From Cristatella mucedo (taxonomy: Eukaryota; Bryozoa; Phylactolaemata; Cristatellidae): a stretch of DNA of 64,000 nucleotides. The stretch lies in contig WPIO01000142.1 in assembly GCA_009760855.2 (NCBI GenBank), forward strand, positions 870,501 to 934,500. The letters are read 5' to 3'. The notes below the pieces were generated by a model that saw only the letters and a program-made list of their open reading frames with translations, searched no databases and was not told where the DNA came from. Within the stretch, counting starts at the first letter, position 1, and every line of letters starts with the position of its first letter. Position numbers and translations under genes: made by a program. Positions 42,986 to 53,925 of this stretch are shown one piece after another.

Positions 42986-44840
42986 CGACTACAACCACGA
43001 CGACACTGAAGTGTCATTTGACTGGACTGCACCGCATGTGCAGCAATTGGCAGAGCTTTGAGGGCAGCCCAAAGCTGATGTTTAGCGAAAACTGTGGGCC
43101 GTCGAAAATGGCGACTTTGTGAGTGACGGCTCGGCAGCCCGAGAAGGCGTCGCATGCCCGCCGTCAGTCCACCGAAAAAGGTACAGCAGCAGATGCAAAC
43201 GTTGCTAGCTCTCGGCACGAGAGAACAGGGCGATCGTGTCGCATCGAGGACAAGTTGGTCGTTCCAAGGTGTGGGCTCGAAGCGACCTAACGCTAGGCGT
43301 TTTTTGCAAGCATCACGGCAGAAGTGGCCGCCAATATTGACTGTGCAGGAATAGTACAATGTCAATATACTGAGCTGGATGGCCTACTAGGTAAGGCGGT
43401 TGCTTTGCACGACCTTTGTCTGAAGGTCGTAGGGTTCTAATCCTGCTGTCGGCGATCTTTAATTGCCACTGCAAGCTGTGGTGATAGAAGTCAATGCTCT
43501 CCTATCGCCTTACAAAAGAGGTCGTTAAATCGCTAATAATGGTTTTTGCTGCCCGGGTTTTTGAGTTCCAAGTCTTTGAGCAAGGTACTCATTTCTCAGA
43601 GCTAGCAGGATAGCTGGCCACTGACACTTGTATGCTGATGTTTAACTTAGGTTAATGAATTAGCGTAATGTTACTCATGCTTACGTCAGGTGAGCTGAGG
43701 CAGCCATTTCAGTCCCCCAACGAGAGAGGTCCACAGTGCCATGTTTTCATGGAGCACATTAGATAGTCATGTGCTGAATGACTCAACAATTTTTTGAATC
43801 AGAAAGCATCAGGCCTCTAGAGGTCTGTGTGGTGGCCCTGAATGCTCATTATGCATCAAATTCTCTACTTGGGCATCAAGCGCTCAGCGGTTAATGCTCT
43901 AGAATGTCCAACTATATCAATCTACAGCAGTCACTTGGTCACTTCTTGTACCTAACTCCTGTGCCTCTCACTAATTTCAAGTTCTTAAAAACTGTGCCTT
44001 CAGTTGCTATGCTGTCAAAGCTTGAAACTAACTACCGGTGGACATTAAGTAAACTCTTGAAATGGCATATTTAGACCACTGAAAGCCAAGGCGCTCTTCA
44101 GCGGGTTTGCCCTTTCTAAGTTTGCTGTTGTTATTTTATGTGGTTGTGCATTTTTTCCAGTGAGCTTTGCCTGCCATTACATGATTGATTGAGTAATGCT
44201 GACCTTGGGTCGAGCTCACCAGTGGCGGTAGTCCCTGGCTTGCTTTAGCATAGTTGCCTTAGCATGATGGCTTTTTGCTATTGCATTCCTTGCTAAACAG
44301 GATACGTTGTTTTTTGTTAACAATTTTTTGCTGTCGTTCAAAGCATTGCAAAGTGTCCTTATCGAGTTTGCGTTGTCTTTAGGTGCCATAACTGAGACGT
44401 ACAATGGTATTTATGATGACCCCCTCCTCTGAAAGGAATTGTGAGCCACTTCCGAGGCATACAGGCCAATGTGGTTTACTGCTGTCTCCCCATTGTCTAG
44501 GCTCTGTGCTTGCCATTGGCGTGCCAGAGCTAGGAAGATGTGCTTTGGAAACCTGACTTATCAAATGAGATGGGCTAAGTCAATAGAATTACGGTCTTAA
44601 ATTTCCCTGTCTACCCTTATCATCACTTCATTTTCCATGTCTGAAGAGTTCCAAAGAATGCAATCTATGTGCTCTTCGGCATCCGGCCTAGTAATTCGTG
44701 CCTTATCGCGTGTCCTCTCATCGCTGGCTCTCATCCTTTCTCGTTTCCTCGTCATTCGAATCGTAGAATTCAGAGGGGACAAGGTTTTCAATGGTGTGAC
44801 CCTTGTAACCCCTGCGACCTTCATGATAGACTAGTTTCGC
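42986..44840 (+). repeat. Segment array, unit D1
   Basis: The most diverged unit of the five. It has the module after the family A SINE (GCTGCCCGGGTTTTTGAGTTC), the core (CTGTCAAAGCTTGAAACTAA, TAGCATGATGGCTTTTTGC, ATTGCAAAGTGTCC) and the third module (CTTGCCATTGGCGTGCC, ATTACGGTCTTAAATTTCCC, CCTTCATGATAGAC). Its core tail and third module resemble D5 most. It lacks the family B SINE found in D2 and D3. Confidence 0.75.
43383..43545 (+). mobile_element. SINE, family A, inside unit D1
   Basis: CTACTAGGTAAGGCGGTTGC, GGTCGTAGGGTTCTAATCC, GCAAGCTGTGGTGATAGAAG. The matching position is also occupied in D3 and D4, so this SINE was in the ancestral segment. Confidence 0.75.
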
Positions 44841-45615
44841 ATTATGGTACTAATTTAATACATGCCCAAACACATTTAGGACGGAGCTCAATTGTCCATC
44901 CCCTGCCCTTGCCATGCATTATTTGCCCTAGCTAACTGCCCTCTGCTGCAAACTAAGTGACTGGCCGCATGTGCTAGAAATCCCAAAATCAGAACCCAGC
45001 CTAAGAAACCTCTATGAATCTACAACTGCTGTTACCGGTGTATGTATGACTTTGCCAATGACTTTTTTTTTATCTCGATCTTTTCATGTCTGTCTGTTAC
45101 CTGTTGTCCTTCATAATCAAGGCTGCCTACTGCTGACTGTCAACAAGGCTTCCTACGTGCTCTAAATGAGCTCTAACATTTTCCTACTTTTTATCAACAG
45201 CTTACTCCCGAACTTGCCTCAGATCAAAACGATAATGGCTAACCACTACAATGAAAGTAGACCTAACTTTGTCGCTTAAAATTATACTTCAATTCCCAAG
45301 GCTGCTACCTATTGCCAGATCAAGTGTCAGGGGAGCTAGTGCGAGTTGATCGGTAGAAAGACGGGGACGGATGACTACTATGCACGGATCTGATCGATGC
45401 TACTTGTGATTATTTCTACTATTGCCCTACATGCCGTGCTTCCGTGCAAGGGATGTGCATACTCTCGGGTTTGTCTGACATGTTTTTGTCATATCATAAA
45501 ATGACTTTAAAGAATATATACCATTTACTCTTATCTTTTTCCTTTCATCGTGTTTTTTCAGTTGGTTTCTACGTTCAAATTAACTCTTGGCCGGCAGCTG
45601 CCTTCTGTAAAGAGC
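44841..45615. other. Unannotated stretch
   Basis: No supported exon or known repeat. Confidence 0.4.
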
Positions 45616-45621
45616 AGAGAC

Positions 45622-45730
45622 TAGCGTGCTCGCCCCGACCAAGGTCTGACTGAGGTCGTGGGCTCGAGCTCCGAGGCATATGTAAAGCGCCTGAATAGAG
45701 ATTAAGTTCTCTTGGGGCGCTATATAACTG

Positions 45731-45735
<5 letters not shown>
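45622..45735 (+). mobile_element. SINE, family B, head partly deleted
   Basis: The first bases of the head are replaced, but from GTGCTCGCCCCGACCAAGG to CTTGGGGCGCTATATAAC it is nearly identical to the copies at 33.25 and 63.15 kb. It ends in a (TA)n run at 45736-45770. Confidence 0.8.
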
Positions 45736-45768
<33 letters not shown>

Positions 45769-45770
45769 TT
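45736..45770. repeat. (TA)n microsatellite at the SINE tail
   Basis: It starts right at the TATATAA end of the SINE, so it probably grew from the tail. Confidence 0.9.
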
Positions 45771-45984
45771 AAAGTATGATCAGCATTCGTCACAGTGGTT
45801 TTAACCAAACGTGTAGAATGACGTTGACAACACTCGTATATGTTTAATAATGACGAGCCATATCTAAAGCATGCGATGAGTAGGTTCCTGCAGTTAAGAT
45901 ATCTCAAAAGAGTCTGATTTGCTAGCGTCATTTTTTGTATACCATCAGAAGAAAAAGAGCTGAATGAATTTGCTCCGATGCCAA

Positions 45985-46770
45985 CATGAAGCAAGTTTGA
46001 GAATCGTGTGCAGAGTGACTTCAAAGTCAGCTAAATCAGAATGCTGACGTCTACAAGTTTGTGTGGTGGCACGGAGTGCACAGCACACTTGAACTTATCT
46101 ACTTAGGTGCCCAGCACTCGGCCGTTAAGGCTCTGGGTTCTGCAACTTTTTCAATATTCTACAATCACTTGTTTACTTCTTGTCCCTACCTTATGGGTGT
46201 GCCCCTTAGTAGTAGTAGTATAGGTCAGTTATACAGCACCCCAAGAGAACTTAATCTCTATTCAGGCGCTTCACATATGCCTCGGGGCTCGAGCCCACGA
46301 CCTCATTCAGACCTTGATCGGGGCGAGCACCCTACTAATTTCAACTTCTTAAAAACTGCGCCTTCAGTTGCTGCGCTGTCAATGCTTGTAACTAACGTCA
46401 TCTCTTGAAATGACATATTTAAGAAAACAGCCCAACGTCTATGGGTTCCTCAGTGGGTTGGCCCATTCCAAGTCTGTTGTTGTCATTTTATGTAATTGTG
46501 CATTTTTTGCTTTGTTATTTGCCTGCCAGTACATGATTGATTGAGTGCAGCTGACCTGTAGCATTGGTCCCTGGCATGCTTTTGCACGCTTGCCTTAGCA
46601 TGATGACTGTTTGCTAGTGCATTCTTTGCAAACAGGATGCCGTGAATTCTTTAACAATTGTTTATTGGCTGTCTTCTAAGGCATTGTAAAGTGCCCTGAT
46701 GCAGAACACGCTGCCTTGAGGTGCTATAATTAAGACGTAGTATGCTTCATATAAAGATCCCCCTCAGACT
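45985..46770 (+). repeat. Segment array, unit D2 core
   Basis: It is the closest relative of D3. Both share the block from GAGAATCGTGTGCAGAGTGA through ACGCTGCCTTGAGGTGCTAT with only scattered differences, including the embedded family B SINE at the same place. It continues into the fourth module at 46771. Confidence 0.85.
46215..46335 (-). mobile_element. SINE, family B, inside D2
   Basis: A reversed copy: CACCCCAAGAGAACTTAATC, then GGCTCGAGCCCACGACCTC and GGGGCGAGCACC as written. A TAGTAGTAGTATA run marks its tail. Its 5' end is truncated. D3 has the same insertion with the same truncation. Confidence 0.85.
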
Positions 46771-47249
46771 AGACTAATCAGCCTCTTTCCAGGCACACAA
46801 ACGAAGGTGGTTGGCTGCTGTCCTGCCAGCATCCATCGTACTTTTGCTGCCTCCGGGTATCCCTGGTCGTCTGTCGAAGTCTTCTTACTGACCCATGGGT
46901 CCTCCTGTCGGCCCACTCTGCTCGTTCCATTGCCTGGAGGACGACGGAACTTTGACGGCCGAGGAACCTGCAACTGGCCAAGGACCTGAGCGATTTTCGA
47001 CTGGCAGCTGAAGCGGATTAGGATGCGCCAACGGCCCAGGACTCGTAATAATTTCGTGCCATTGGCCGAGCTGTCGTGAGTAAGGCAGCCACATACCTAG
47101 GCTTCGGGGATTTTGCCTGAACGGCTGAAGCTCGTGAAAGGTCTCGGCGGTCTCTTCACTACCGCTGGTATTGACAGCGGCTGCTCCAACAGCACGTGCT
47201 GTTGCTGCCATCGTCGAGCCTTCTTGGATCACTTTGTCGTTGACACTAC
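46771..47249. repeat. Segment array, fourth module of D2
   Basis: It matches D4 (56.43-56.70 kb) and D5 (58.28-58.60 kb) in order: TTCCATTGCCTGGAGGACGA, AACCTGCAACTGGCC, GAGCTGTCGTGAG and GCTGAAGCTCGTGAAAGG. Similarity is about 65-75% by eye. Confidence 0.6.
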
Positions 47250-47447
47250 CTCGCTCAGACGAGGTCGCCTCTTCGTAGCCCAGCTGGACTAGCTGCCAGG
47301 CTTCAAGGCTGCACTTCCTCTCAGTGCCACTCTGGTCGCGCCATTCACGGGTCCAGCCGCCGTATGTTTCGTCGTACTCGACAAAGACGCCGTGTTCATT
47401 CAAGGCATTGTCCCTTGAGAGCAGCTTCTGGAGCTGGCGCTTGGCCC
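47250..47447 (-). CDS. Candidate symmetric exon in the segment array
   Basis: On the minus strand it begins after a good acceptor (GCAGTGTTTCCATTGCAG) and ends at a weaker donor (GAGCGAG then GTAGTG). It is 198 nt with the same phase at both ends. The peptide is AKRQLQKLLSRDNALNEHG, then VFVEYDETYGGWTREWRD and CSLEAWQLVQLGYEEATSSE. It is charged with Trp and Tyr in regular places, as in a folded domain. A decayed relative on the same strand at 58.68-58.75 kb keeps EASELVQMGYVEA. I do not recognise the domain. The open frame continues both ways (218 codons in all), so the splice limits are inferred. Confidence 0.45.
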
Positions 47448-47449
47448 CT

Positions 47450-48575
47450 GCAATGGAAACACTGCAATGAGCACATCTGTAGGAAGTAGTGTCCGGCAGC
47501 CGTAGCACAGTGGCGGTAGTGACAGCACTTTTTATTGGCATGTAAAGGAAGCCTGGAACAAAGTGAGCTGTGGCATAGCCTGAGGACTGTAGGCCAGAAA
47601 GTGGCTACAGGTGATCGTAGGTTTAGTACAAAGCTGTGCCCCAAAGTTGGCGAAGACCGTGACCGGAGCGATATCTAGCCGGAGCATGCAATGCATGCCA
47701 CCAGCAGGCCGTCGCGAAGCTGCAGCCGTTAGCCCTCTTGTTAGCTTACGGCCCATGAAATCGGCTCCCACCTGCTACCCGCCGCCCACCTCAGTGCACA
47801 GGGGGCTGCAGTGGTGAGCTTCTCCAGCGATTGAATGGCTGCCATCTCGTGTATGTCGATGGAAACAGGCAAGAGAGCTGCTGAGCACACAGACGGTGCG
47901 GTCAACGGACTTGCTGTATGTGTGATCGAAGCAGATGGCCTTGCCCCTCAGCCCTTTTATCTCGGGCTCTCTCAGCGGCAGAGAGCAGAAGCAGACACGG
48001 TGGCACGAAGCAGCCGGTGGCCGTCGCGGCAACACCAAGTCGAGCGCCCGAAGCCGAAGGTGCGCTAGCACACCTCTCGGAGTGACACCGGCTCGAAAGC
48101 GGCGGCTGGCAGGGCTTTCGAAGCCACGGCGCGAGACTTACCGTCGCTGTCCGATGCCGGCTGGCGCTGAGACATGTCGTGCAGCGTTAAGTTTGAAGGT
48201 TGGAAAATCGTCGGTTGTTCTGTTCCTCTCCTGTCGCTCCGATGTCTTAATGCAGTCAGCCTGCTCAGCCTCGCAGCGAGATCGTTCCGTTCGACCGTCA
48301 GCGGAAGAAAGAAAGAATGTCCGTATATGGCAGCTGGCTTTTATGAGGCGCTCGGCTGGCCTTTCGGGTCGACCAACGTCTCTGAGGGTTCACCGCTTTG
48401 CCGGTGGACTTTGCTCGGCAGATGCCTTCGGAGGGGCGAAGTGGCCGCTGGCCAATCGTTTAGTTTGCTTTGTCGACCGGCCTAATGGTGCGCCTCCGAG
48501 CCACTGCATAATCAGCACTCTGTGCATTGAAATGGGCCTGGAAATTTGAGGCCTGTCAGCAGCCAATATCTGCCA
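47450..48575. other. GC-rich stretch with open frames, none assigned
   Basis: A 204-codon plus-strand frame (47935-48549) and overlapping 77-103 codon frames reflect high GC and few stops. The 204-codon frame is Ser/Arg-rich with no domain or regular repeat and is not called. If the exon at 47.25 kb is real, upstream exons and the promoter of its gene should lie in this direction. Confidence 0.35.
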
Positions 48576-48577
48576 TT

Positions 48578-48638
48578 GGGTGTGTGTCTGTGTGCGTGTG
48601 TCTGCGTATTGGTGTGTGTGTGTGTGTGTGTGTGTGTG
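48578..48638. repeat. (TG)n microsatellite, interrupted
   Basis: GTGTGTGTCTGTGTGCG-type sequence, then a pure TG run from 48611. Confidence 0.95.
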
Positions 48639-48639
48639 G

Positions 48640-49128
48640 TTCACTATGTGAGCTAATCAATCCTACCGACGGTAAGCAGCCGACTAGAGTGAGCACCATT
48701 CAACCGTCTCTCGAGTGCCTCGGCTTGGACCTGGCTTCTCACGAACGCTACTAGTCGTGAATAGGAGAGGGCTGAGGAGCGAGTGAAATCGAGTACTGAA
48801 TCTACCTTCTCGAAAGAGGCAGTTCCTCTCAGACCCGATGCCACCCCCATGCACTTGCCCAGCCCGGGTCTCTTCGGGTGTCGTTTCACCGGGCTGCATC
48901 GTACAGGCAGCGACTTTCAAGAGCTTTGAAGGCCACCTACAGCTGGATCTTACCAGAAACTGTGCGTCCGCGAATTCGGCGATTTTGCAAGTAAAGGCAC
49001 GGCGACGAAAGACGGTGTCGTGCTCCACAGCCAGCAGTCCACGAAGAAAGTACAACAAACAGCAGGTACAAGTGCTGCCAGTTTTCAGCTCGACAGCCAG
49101 ACTCGATCGTGCGACAAGAAAAATAAAA
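48640..49128. other. Unannotated stretch
   Basis: No supported feature. Frames of 60-124 codons on both strands overlap without a domain. Confidence 0.4.
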
Positions 49129-49129
49129 C

Positions 49130-49290
49130 GCTAGCCTATTTAAACAGCTTCTCTTGTATAGCGGCAGAAGATGTTTTTACGGCTATCACCACCGTTTTCA
49201 GTGAATGTAAAGTATAGGCTGCTGCAGGATTCGAACCAATGATCTTAGAACCAAGGTCGTGAAAGCCCTATGCTTCCGTCCGTGCAAAGC
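49130..49290 (-). mobile_element. SINE, family A
   Basis: TATAGCGGCAGAAGATG, ACGGCTATCACCACCG, a B box as GGTTCGAATCC on the minus strand (consensus-like) and AACCAAGGTCGTGAAAGC as written. Confidence 0.75.
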
Positions 49291-49735
49291 GTCCAGTGGT
49301 CCACACGTGGTGAGCCGAACCAAGACGAGAGAGAGAGTGAGACAGACAAAATATACGCAGCATCTTAAGTAACAGCGAGTTTGGCCAACTGACTTTGCTG
49401 GCAGATATCCAAAGCCGGCTGCTTCCCCTAGGGCTAGAGTGTCGCAGGCAGCTTCACAGCCACCATTACTTGGGCGTTGAAAATGGGCTATCTCTCTGCT
49501 TGCCCTCTTGGAGGTGCTGCCGGTCCGAAAAAAGCGCTCGTGACGGACGACAGACAGAGCTCCAGACTGACGACGGACTGCGGTCCAACTTGACCTGTGA
49601 CAGCGTTACCGACGGTCGGTTGTACGGTCTTTCTGAGCTTCGTTGTTGACCCAGCCAACCAAGTGGTGCAGCCAGAAAGCGCTGCAAGTGCCGGCCAGCG
49701 AGGCCTCACTACAGACGTCGTGGAGGCGGCAGCAG
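49291..49735. other. Unannotated stretch
   Basis: No supported feature. Confidence 0.4.
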
Positions 49736-49737
49736 AT

Positions 49738-49865
49738 GTTGTTTATTAAGTATGCTACTGCTAACCATTCGATCGTGTTTCCTTTGCAGCAAATCTGAAG
49801 TACGTAGAAAGAGATTTGAATTGTCTGAGGGCACTGCGTCAAATGTATTGTTATTATTACCAATA
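49738..49865 (+). mobile_element. LINE 3' end (L2/CR1-like)
   Basis: TGTTTATTAAGTATGCTACT, CTAACCATTCGATCGTG, GCAGCAAATCTGAAGTACG, GAGATTTGAATTGTCTGAGG and a TTGTTATTATTA tail. Confidence 0.75.
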
Positions 49866-50403
49866 AATTGTCACCTTATTCGATAATCATCTATTAAGTT
49901 GCCCATAAAAGCACACCCCAAGCAACAGCTGACATTTTACGATCACCATGCAAAACAGTGGCTATGCACTAACTTATTTCAGGTGCTGGAAGACTTGTGC
50001 CAACTGTTAATGCTTCACAGATACTAGCTGTTTATCGGACGTCTATTTGCAGTCGGTGGGTAGAACGTGCCCTTTCATTTTTTTCTTGGGCCATCTGTTA
50101 ACGTTTAGCCATTTGAAATGTTAAGGTGATGAAATTGACCGCCAAGTAAGAAAACGTTGCCTAAATCAATAGCAGCAGCACCAATGATGCTATGCTCAGC
50201 AGTGCTCCATAGCTATGGATTCGAGAAGTGGTAGGGCCAGCTGTTTTGCTAATTATTTTCTAGTTCTGCAATCATGGTGAATGACAAATACAGCCGCCGG
50301 GTGTACCACCTTCAAGCCAAAGAACGTCACGGTCTGACAGAAAGCACGCCGATCGAATTGACCACCATGCACACAGAACCGGTAATAATCTGGGCTCACT
50401 GTG

Positions 50404-50575
50404 ATGGACCAACAGGCAAAGGCGGTTGCTTGTCACGAATTCTTTCCTGAGGTCGAGGGTTCTAATCTTGTGGTCGGCGATCCTTTATTATCAGTGCAAG
50501 AGGTAGTTATAGGCGTGAAAGCTCTTCCGTCGCTATACGAAAGAAGCTGTTCAATCAGCTAGTAATAACTGTTTT
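50404..50575 (+). mobile_element. SINE, family A, inside D3
   Basis: GGCGGTTGCTTGTCACGAA, GAGGTCGAGGGTTCTAATC, CGTCGCTATACGAAAGAAGC. It sits at the same position in D4. Confidence 0.75.
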
Positions 50576-51002
50576 CTGCCCACGATCGTGAATTCGAGCC
50601 CTCGAGCGGGGAATTCTTTTATTTCTCATAGCAAGAAGACTTACTAGCCACTAAGACTTTTCTGCTATTCTTTAAATGAGGCTAATAATCAGCTTAGCAT
50701 TGCGTGTACTTTGTTACGCAATGCGTGCTGAACCGGTTTCTACAGAGATAAACGAGGTGGCTCCAGTGCCAACATTAAGCAGGTTAGAGAATCGTGTGCA
50801 GAGTGACTTCAAAGTCAGCTAAATCAGAATGCTGACGTCTACAAGTTTGTGTGGTGGCACGTAGTGCACAGCACACTTGAAATTATCTACTTGGGCGCTC
50901 AGCACTCGGCCGTTAAGGCTCTGGGTTCTGCAACTTTTTCAATATTCTACAATCACTTGTTTACTTCTTGTCCCTACCTCCTGGGTGTGCTCCTTAGTAG
51001 TA

Positions 51003-51122
51003 GTAGTATAAGTCAGTTATACAGCACCCCAAGAGAACTTAATCTCTATTCAGGCGCTTCACATATGCCTCGGGGCTCGAGCCCACGACCTCATTCAGAC
51101 CTTGGTCGGGCGAGCACCCTAC
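51003..51122 (-). mobile_element. SINE, family B, inside D3
   Basis: Nearly identical to the copy in D2, with the same flanks (CCTTAGTAGTAGTAGTATA before, CCTACTAATTTCAACTT after). Confidence 0.85.
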
Positions 51123-51535
51123 TAATTTCAACTTCTTAAAAACTGTGCCTTCAGTTGCTGCGCTGTCAATGCTTGAAGCTAACGTCATCTCTTGAAATAA
51201 CATATTTAAGAAAAAAGCCCAACGTCTATGGGTTTCTCTGTGGGTTGGCGCATTCCATAGTCTGTATTTGTCATTTTATGTAATTGTGCATTTTTTGCTT
51301 TGTTATTTGCCTGCCAGTACATGATTGATTGAGTGCAGCTGACCTGTAGCATTGGTCCCTGGCATGCTTTTGCACGCTTGCCTTAGCATGATGACTGTTT
51401 GCTAGTGCATTCTTTGCAAACAGGATGCCGTGAATTCTTTAACAATTGTTTATTGGCTGTCTTCTAAGGCATTGTAAAGTGCCCTGATGCAGAACACGCT
51501 GCCTTGAGGTGCTATAATTAAGACGTAGTATGAAA

Positions 51536-53330
51536 TGTTATTGAATGGTAAGTAAAATCATGCTTGAAAAAAAAACAAAATGAATAATATGGTTAGGGAT
51601 GACATGCACAGGGTCAGCATGCAAATGTGGTTAGTGGCAGCATGCACAGTGTCAGCACGCATAAGCACATCAAGGACGAATCACAGGGACCCGCTAAATG
51701 CTGTCCTAAATAGGTGTGTTTTTAGGTTCCTTTTAAATGTGGTCAGGTCGGGGGATGTTCTGAAGCAGGTGGGGAGGGAGTTCCAGGCTGTGGGAGCATA
51801 CGAACTAAATGCACGGTCTCCAAAGGATTTGAGGTTTGTACGAGGTATTGGTAGACTGTTGGATTCCGAAAAGCTGGTGCTACGATGCTTGGCCTGATGG
51901 GGTAGTATATCTGAAAGATAGGCTGGAGCCATAGAATGAAGGGATCTAAAAGTGAGCGACAAAACCTTGAAGTCAATCCGTTGCTTGACTGGCAGCCAGT
52001 GCAGCTCTTGGCTGCTGACGTGTTCTACCCAGCCTCTGAGAATGACAGGTCGTTTATCTAACTCTACTTACTGACCCGTTGACCCTATCGGCACATTCCA
52101 TTGCCTGGATGACGATGGAACTTCGACAGGCCTGGAACCTGGGAGCAGAGTACCGTCAGCATAAAGGTGATATCCTATTCCATGGGCATTAATCACTTTC
52201 CCAGAAGTTGAGTATAAATGGAAAACATCAAAGGATCTAGGACGGACCCTTGAGGGACTCCACAGGTGACCCTTCTCGTGTGTGAGACCTGACCCCCACA
52301 CGACACGGATTGAACCCGATCAGACAAGTATGATTTAAACCACGCCAGTGCTTCTTCTGCCGGACCGATCGTTGTTGTCAATCGTTCAAGAGAACTTCGT
52401 GATCAATGGTGTCGAAATCAGCAGACAGATCTAGCAGAGCTAGGGCAGTGACATTACCGTCGTCGTTGCCACTTAGAATGTCATTGTTAACACGAAGGAG
52501 AGCAGTTTCAGTGGAGTGCTGCCTCTTGAACCCTGATTAAAATGTTTCTGACATTTCGTTCTTTTCAATATGTGCAACCAGCTGCTTTGCAACAATTTTT
52601 CAATAATCTTTGAAAAGGAAAAAAGAAGAGAAACTGGGGCCTAGTTTGCAAGGACCTTTGTATTTTAATCCGAGGTTTTGAAGTATGGATCTAACGGTTG
52701 CCGATTTGAAGGACTTGGGTACAGCCCCTTTTTCCGAAGAAGCATTAAAAGTATCAGTTATGGCAGGGCTAATTTGGTCTGCCAGTGAAGAGAATAGAGA
52801 TGATGGTATAAGGTGTTTGGGAGATGAGCTCTTTTTACTAGATCTTATAAAGGTAGCCACATCGCATGGAGAAACCTCGGAAAACCTTTTAAGAAAGGTC
52901 ACAGGTTGTGATTCCACAATTGCTTTCCTCAGTGGGGGTTTTAGGGAGGCACGAATGTGCACAATTTTTTTCAATAAAGAAGACTGAAATATTTTCGGCT
53001 GAGCTGTTGAATATCAATATCTGGGGGGTCAGACCTCTCAGCATTGGCCAGTAAATTCTTTACTGTCTTATAAATCTGTGTTTGGTCCGACTGACAGGAA
53101 TTCTGTTTTCGAGTGAAAAAGAAGCCTTGGCTTTTTTAAGCTTGTGGGTTGAAAACTCGAATTCATGACCTTTGTGCCCAGGTTCGGCCTGCGAAGGACT
53201 GCAGCAGCAAAACAGAAGCTCATTTACTCGAGTCAGATAGGAATGCATCTGCTCTTTCTTCATGCCAGCATCCACTTTTCTGGAATAGTGCAACATCAAT
53301 ATCCCAAGCTTCTGGATATACACCTGATGT
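51536..53330 (-). mobile_element. L2/CR1-like LINE, largest copy, with a foreign segment inside
   Basis: Read on the minus strand from 53.33 kb: a linker before RT (KKAKASF, then IYKTVKNLLANAERSDPPDI), RT start (ISPAITDTFNASSEKGAVPKS then FKSATV), [30 protein letters not shown] and a YADGT where YADDT is expected. At 52.15 kb RT stops. At 52.02 kb the C-terminus resumes with ELHWLPVKQRIDFKV, then SLHSMAPAYLSDIL and LKSFGDRAFSSYAPTAWNSL, up to the 3' region at 51.54-51.68 kb. The RT part between YADD and the C-terminus is missing and 52.055-52.15 kb matches the segment array instead. Frameshifts and the changed catalytic Asp make it inactive. Confidence 0.85.
52055..52150 (+). repeat. Segment-array (fourth module) fragment inside the LINE
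   Basis: TTACTGACCC, then TCGGCACATTCCATTGCC, TGGATGACGATGGAACTTCG and GGCCTGGAACCTG match 46.89-46.97 kb and, more loosely, 56.43 and 58.29 kb. Confidence 0.65.
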
Positions 53331-53570
53331 GATTTAGGCACTAGCAATACATACCTCAACATTCCTCGTGTATGAGTAGCAACCCTATTGGCTGGTAACA
53401 AAAATTCAGAACAACCCGCATCTGGTTCATTGACCCAGATTGAAATCACACGACGACTTCCGTTGACTTTTGTCCGGATTTTAATTCACATTGCTAATTG
53501 TTAAATCACATCGCTCAGCATCCAGTGAAGCAATGGAGCAGTGTTGACTGCCGGGGTCGGTTTAAAAATA
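53331..53570. other. Unannotated, possibly more LINE 5' sequence
   Basis: The minus strand stays open to about 53449 but no endonuclease motif was recognised. Confidence 0.35.
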
Positions 53571-53571
53571 T

Positions 53572-53757
53572 GGCCTACCCTGTGCATATCACTTTTAACT
53601 ATGTTATTCTTTTCGTTTATTGAGGATTTGGTTTATTGATTATGCTACCGCTAATCATTCGATCGTGCTTCCTGTGCAGCAAATGTAAAGTGCCTTGAAC
53701 GAGATTTGATTTCTCTGAGGGCACTATATAAAATGCATTATTATTATTATTATTAAA
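53572..53757 (+). mobile_element. LINE 3' end (L2/CR1-like), best tail copy
   Basis: CCCTGTGCATATCACTTTTA, TATGCTACCGCTAATCATTCG, GCAGCAAATGTAAAGTGCC, GAGATTTGATTTCTCTGAGG, GCACTATATAAAATGCATT and then (ATT)n. This copy shows most clearly the resemblance to the tail of SINE family B. Confidence 0.8.
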
Positions 53758-53794
53758 TGGTCACTCTATTCAGTAATAATCTTATAATTCATTT

Positions 53795-53925
53795 GGATAG
53801 TGCTATAAGAGAACCCAATCTATATTCAGGCGCTTTACATATGCCTCGTGGCTCGAGCCCATGACCTCAGCCAGACATTGGTGGGGGCGAGCACGTTAAC
53901 GGCTGGACCAAACCGGCTCGGCGCT
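53795..53925 (-). mobile_element. SINE, family B
   Basis: Reversed copy: AAGAGAACCCAATCTATATT, CAGGCGCTTTACATATGCC, GGCTCGAGCCCATGACCTC, GCGAGCACGTTAACGGC and GACCAAACCGGCTC as written. Full head present. Confidence 0.8.

Larger units (their letters stand above)
49985..51535 (+). repeat. Segment array, unit D3
   Basis: First module with TTTATCGGACGTCTATTTGC, CAGCACCAATGATGCTATGC and GTACCACCTTCAAGCC (all matched in D4 from 54.25 kb), the family A SINE, and then the core shared with D2. The core ends at GCTATAATTAAGACGTAG, where a LINE begins. Confidence 0.85.

Noticed and set aside
47935-48549. 204-codon plus-strand frame
   Set aside because: GC-rich context with several overlapping frames of similar length; no domain, start context or splice site stands out.
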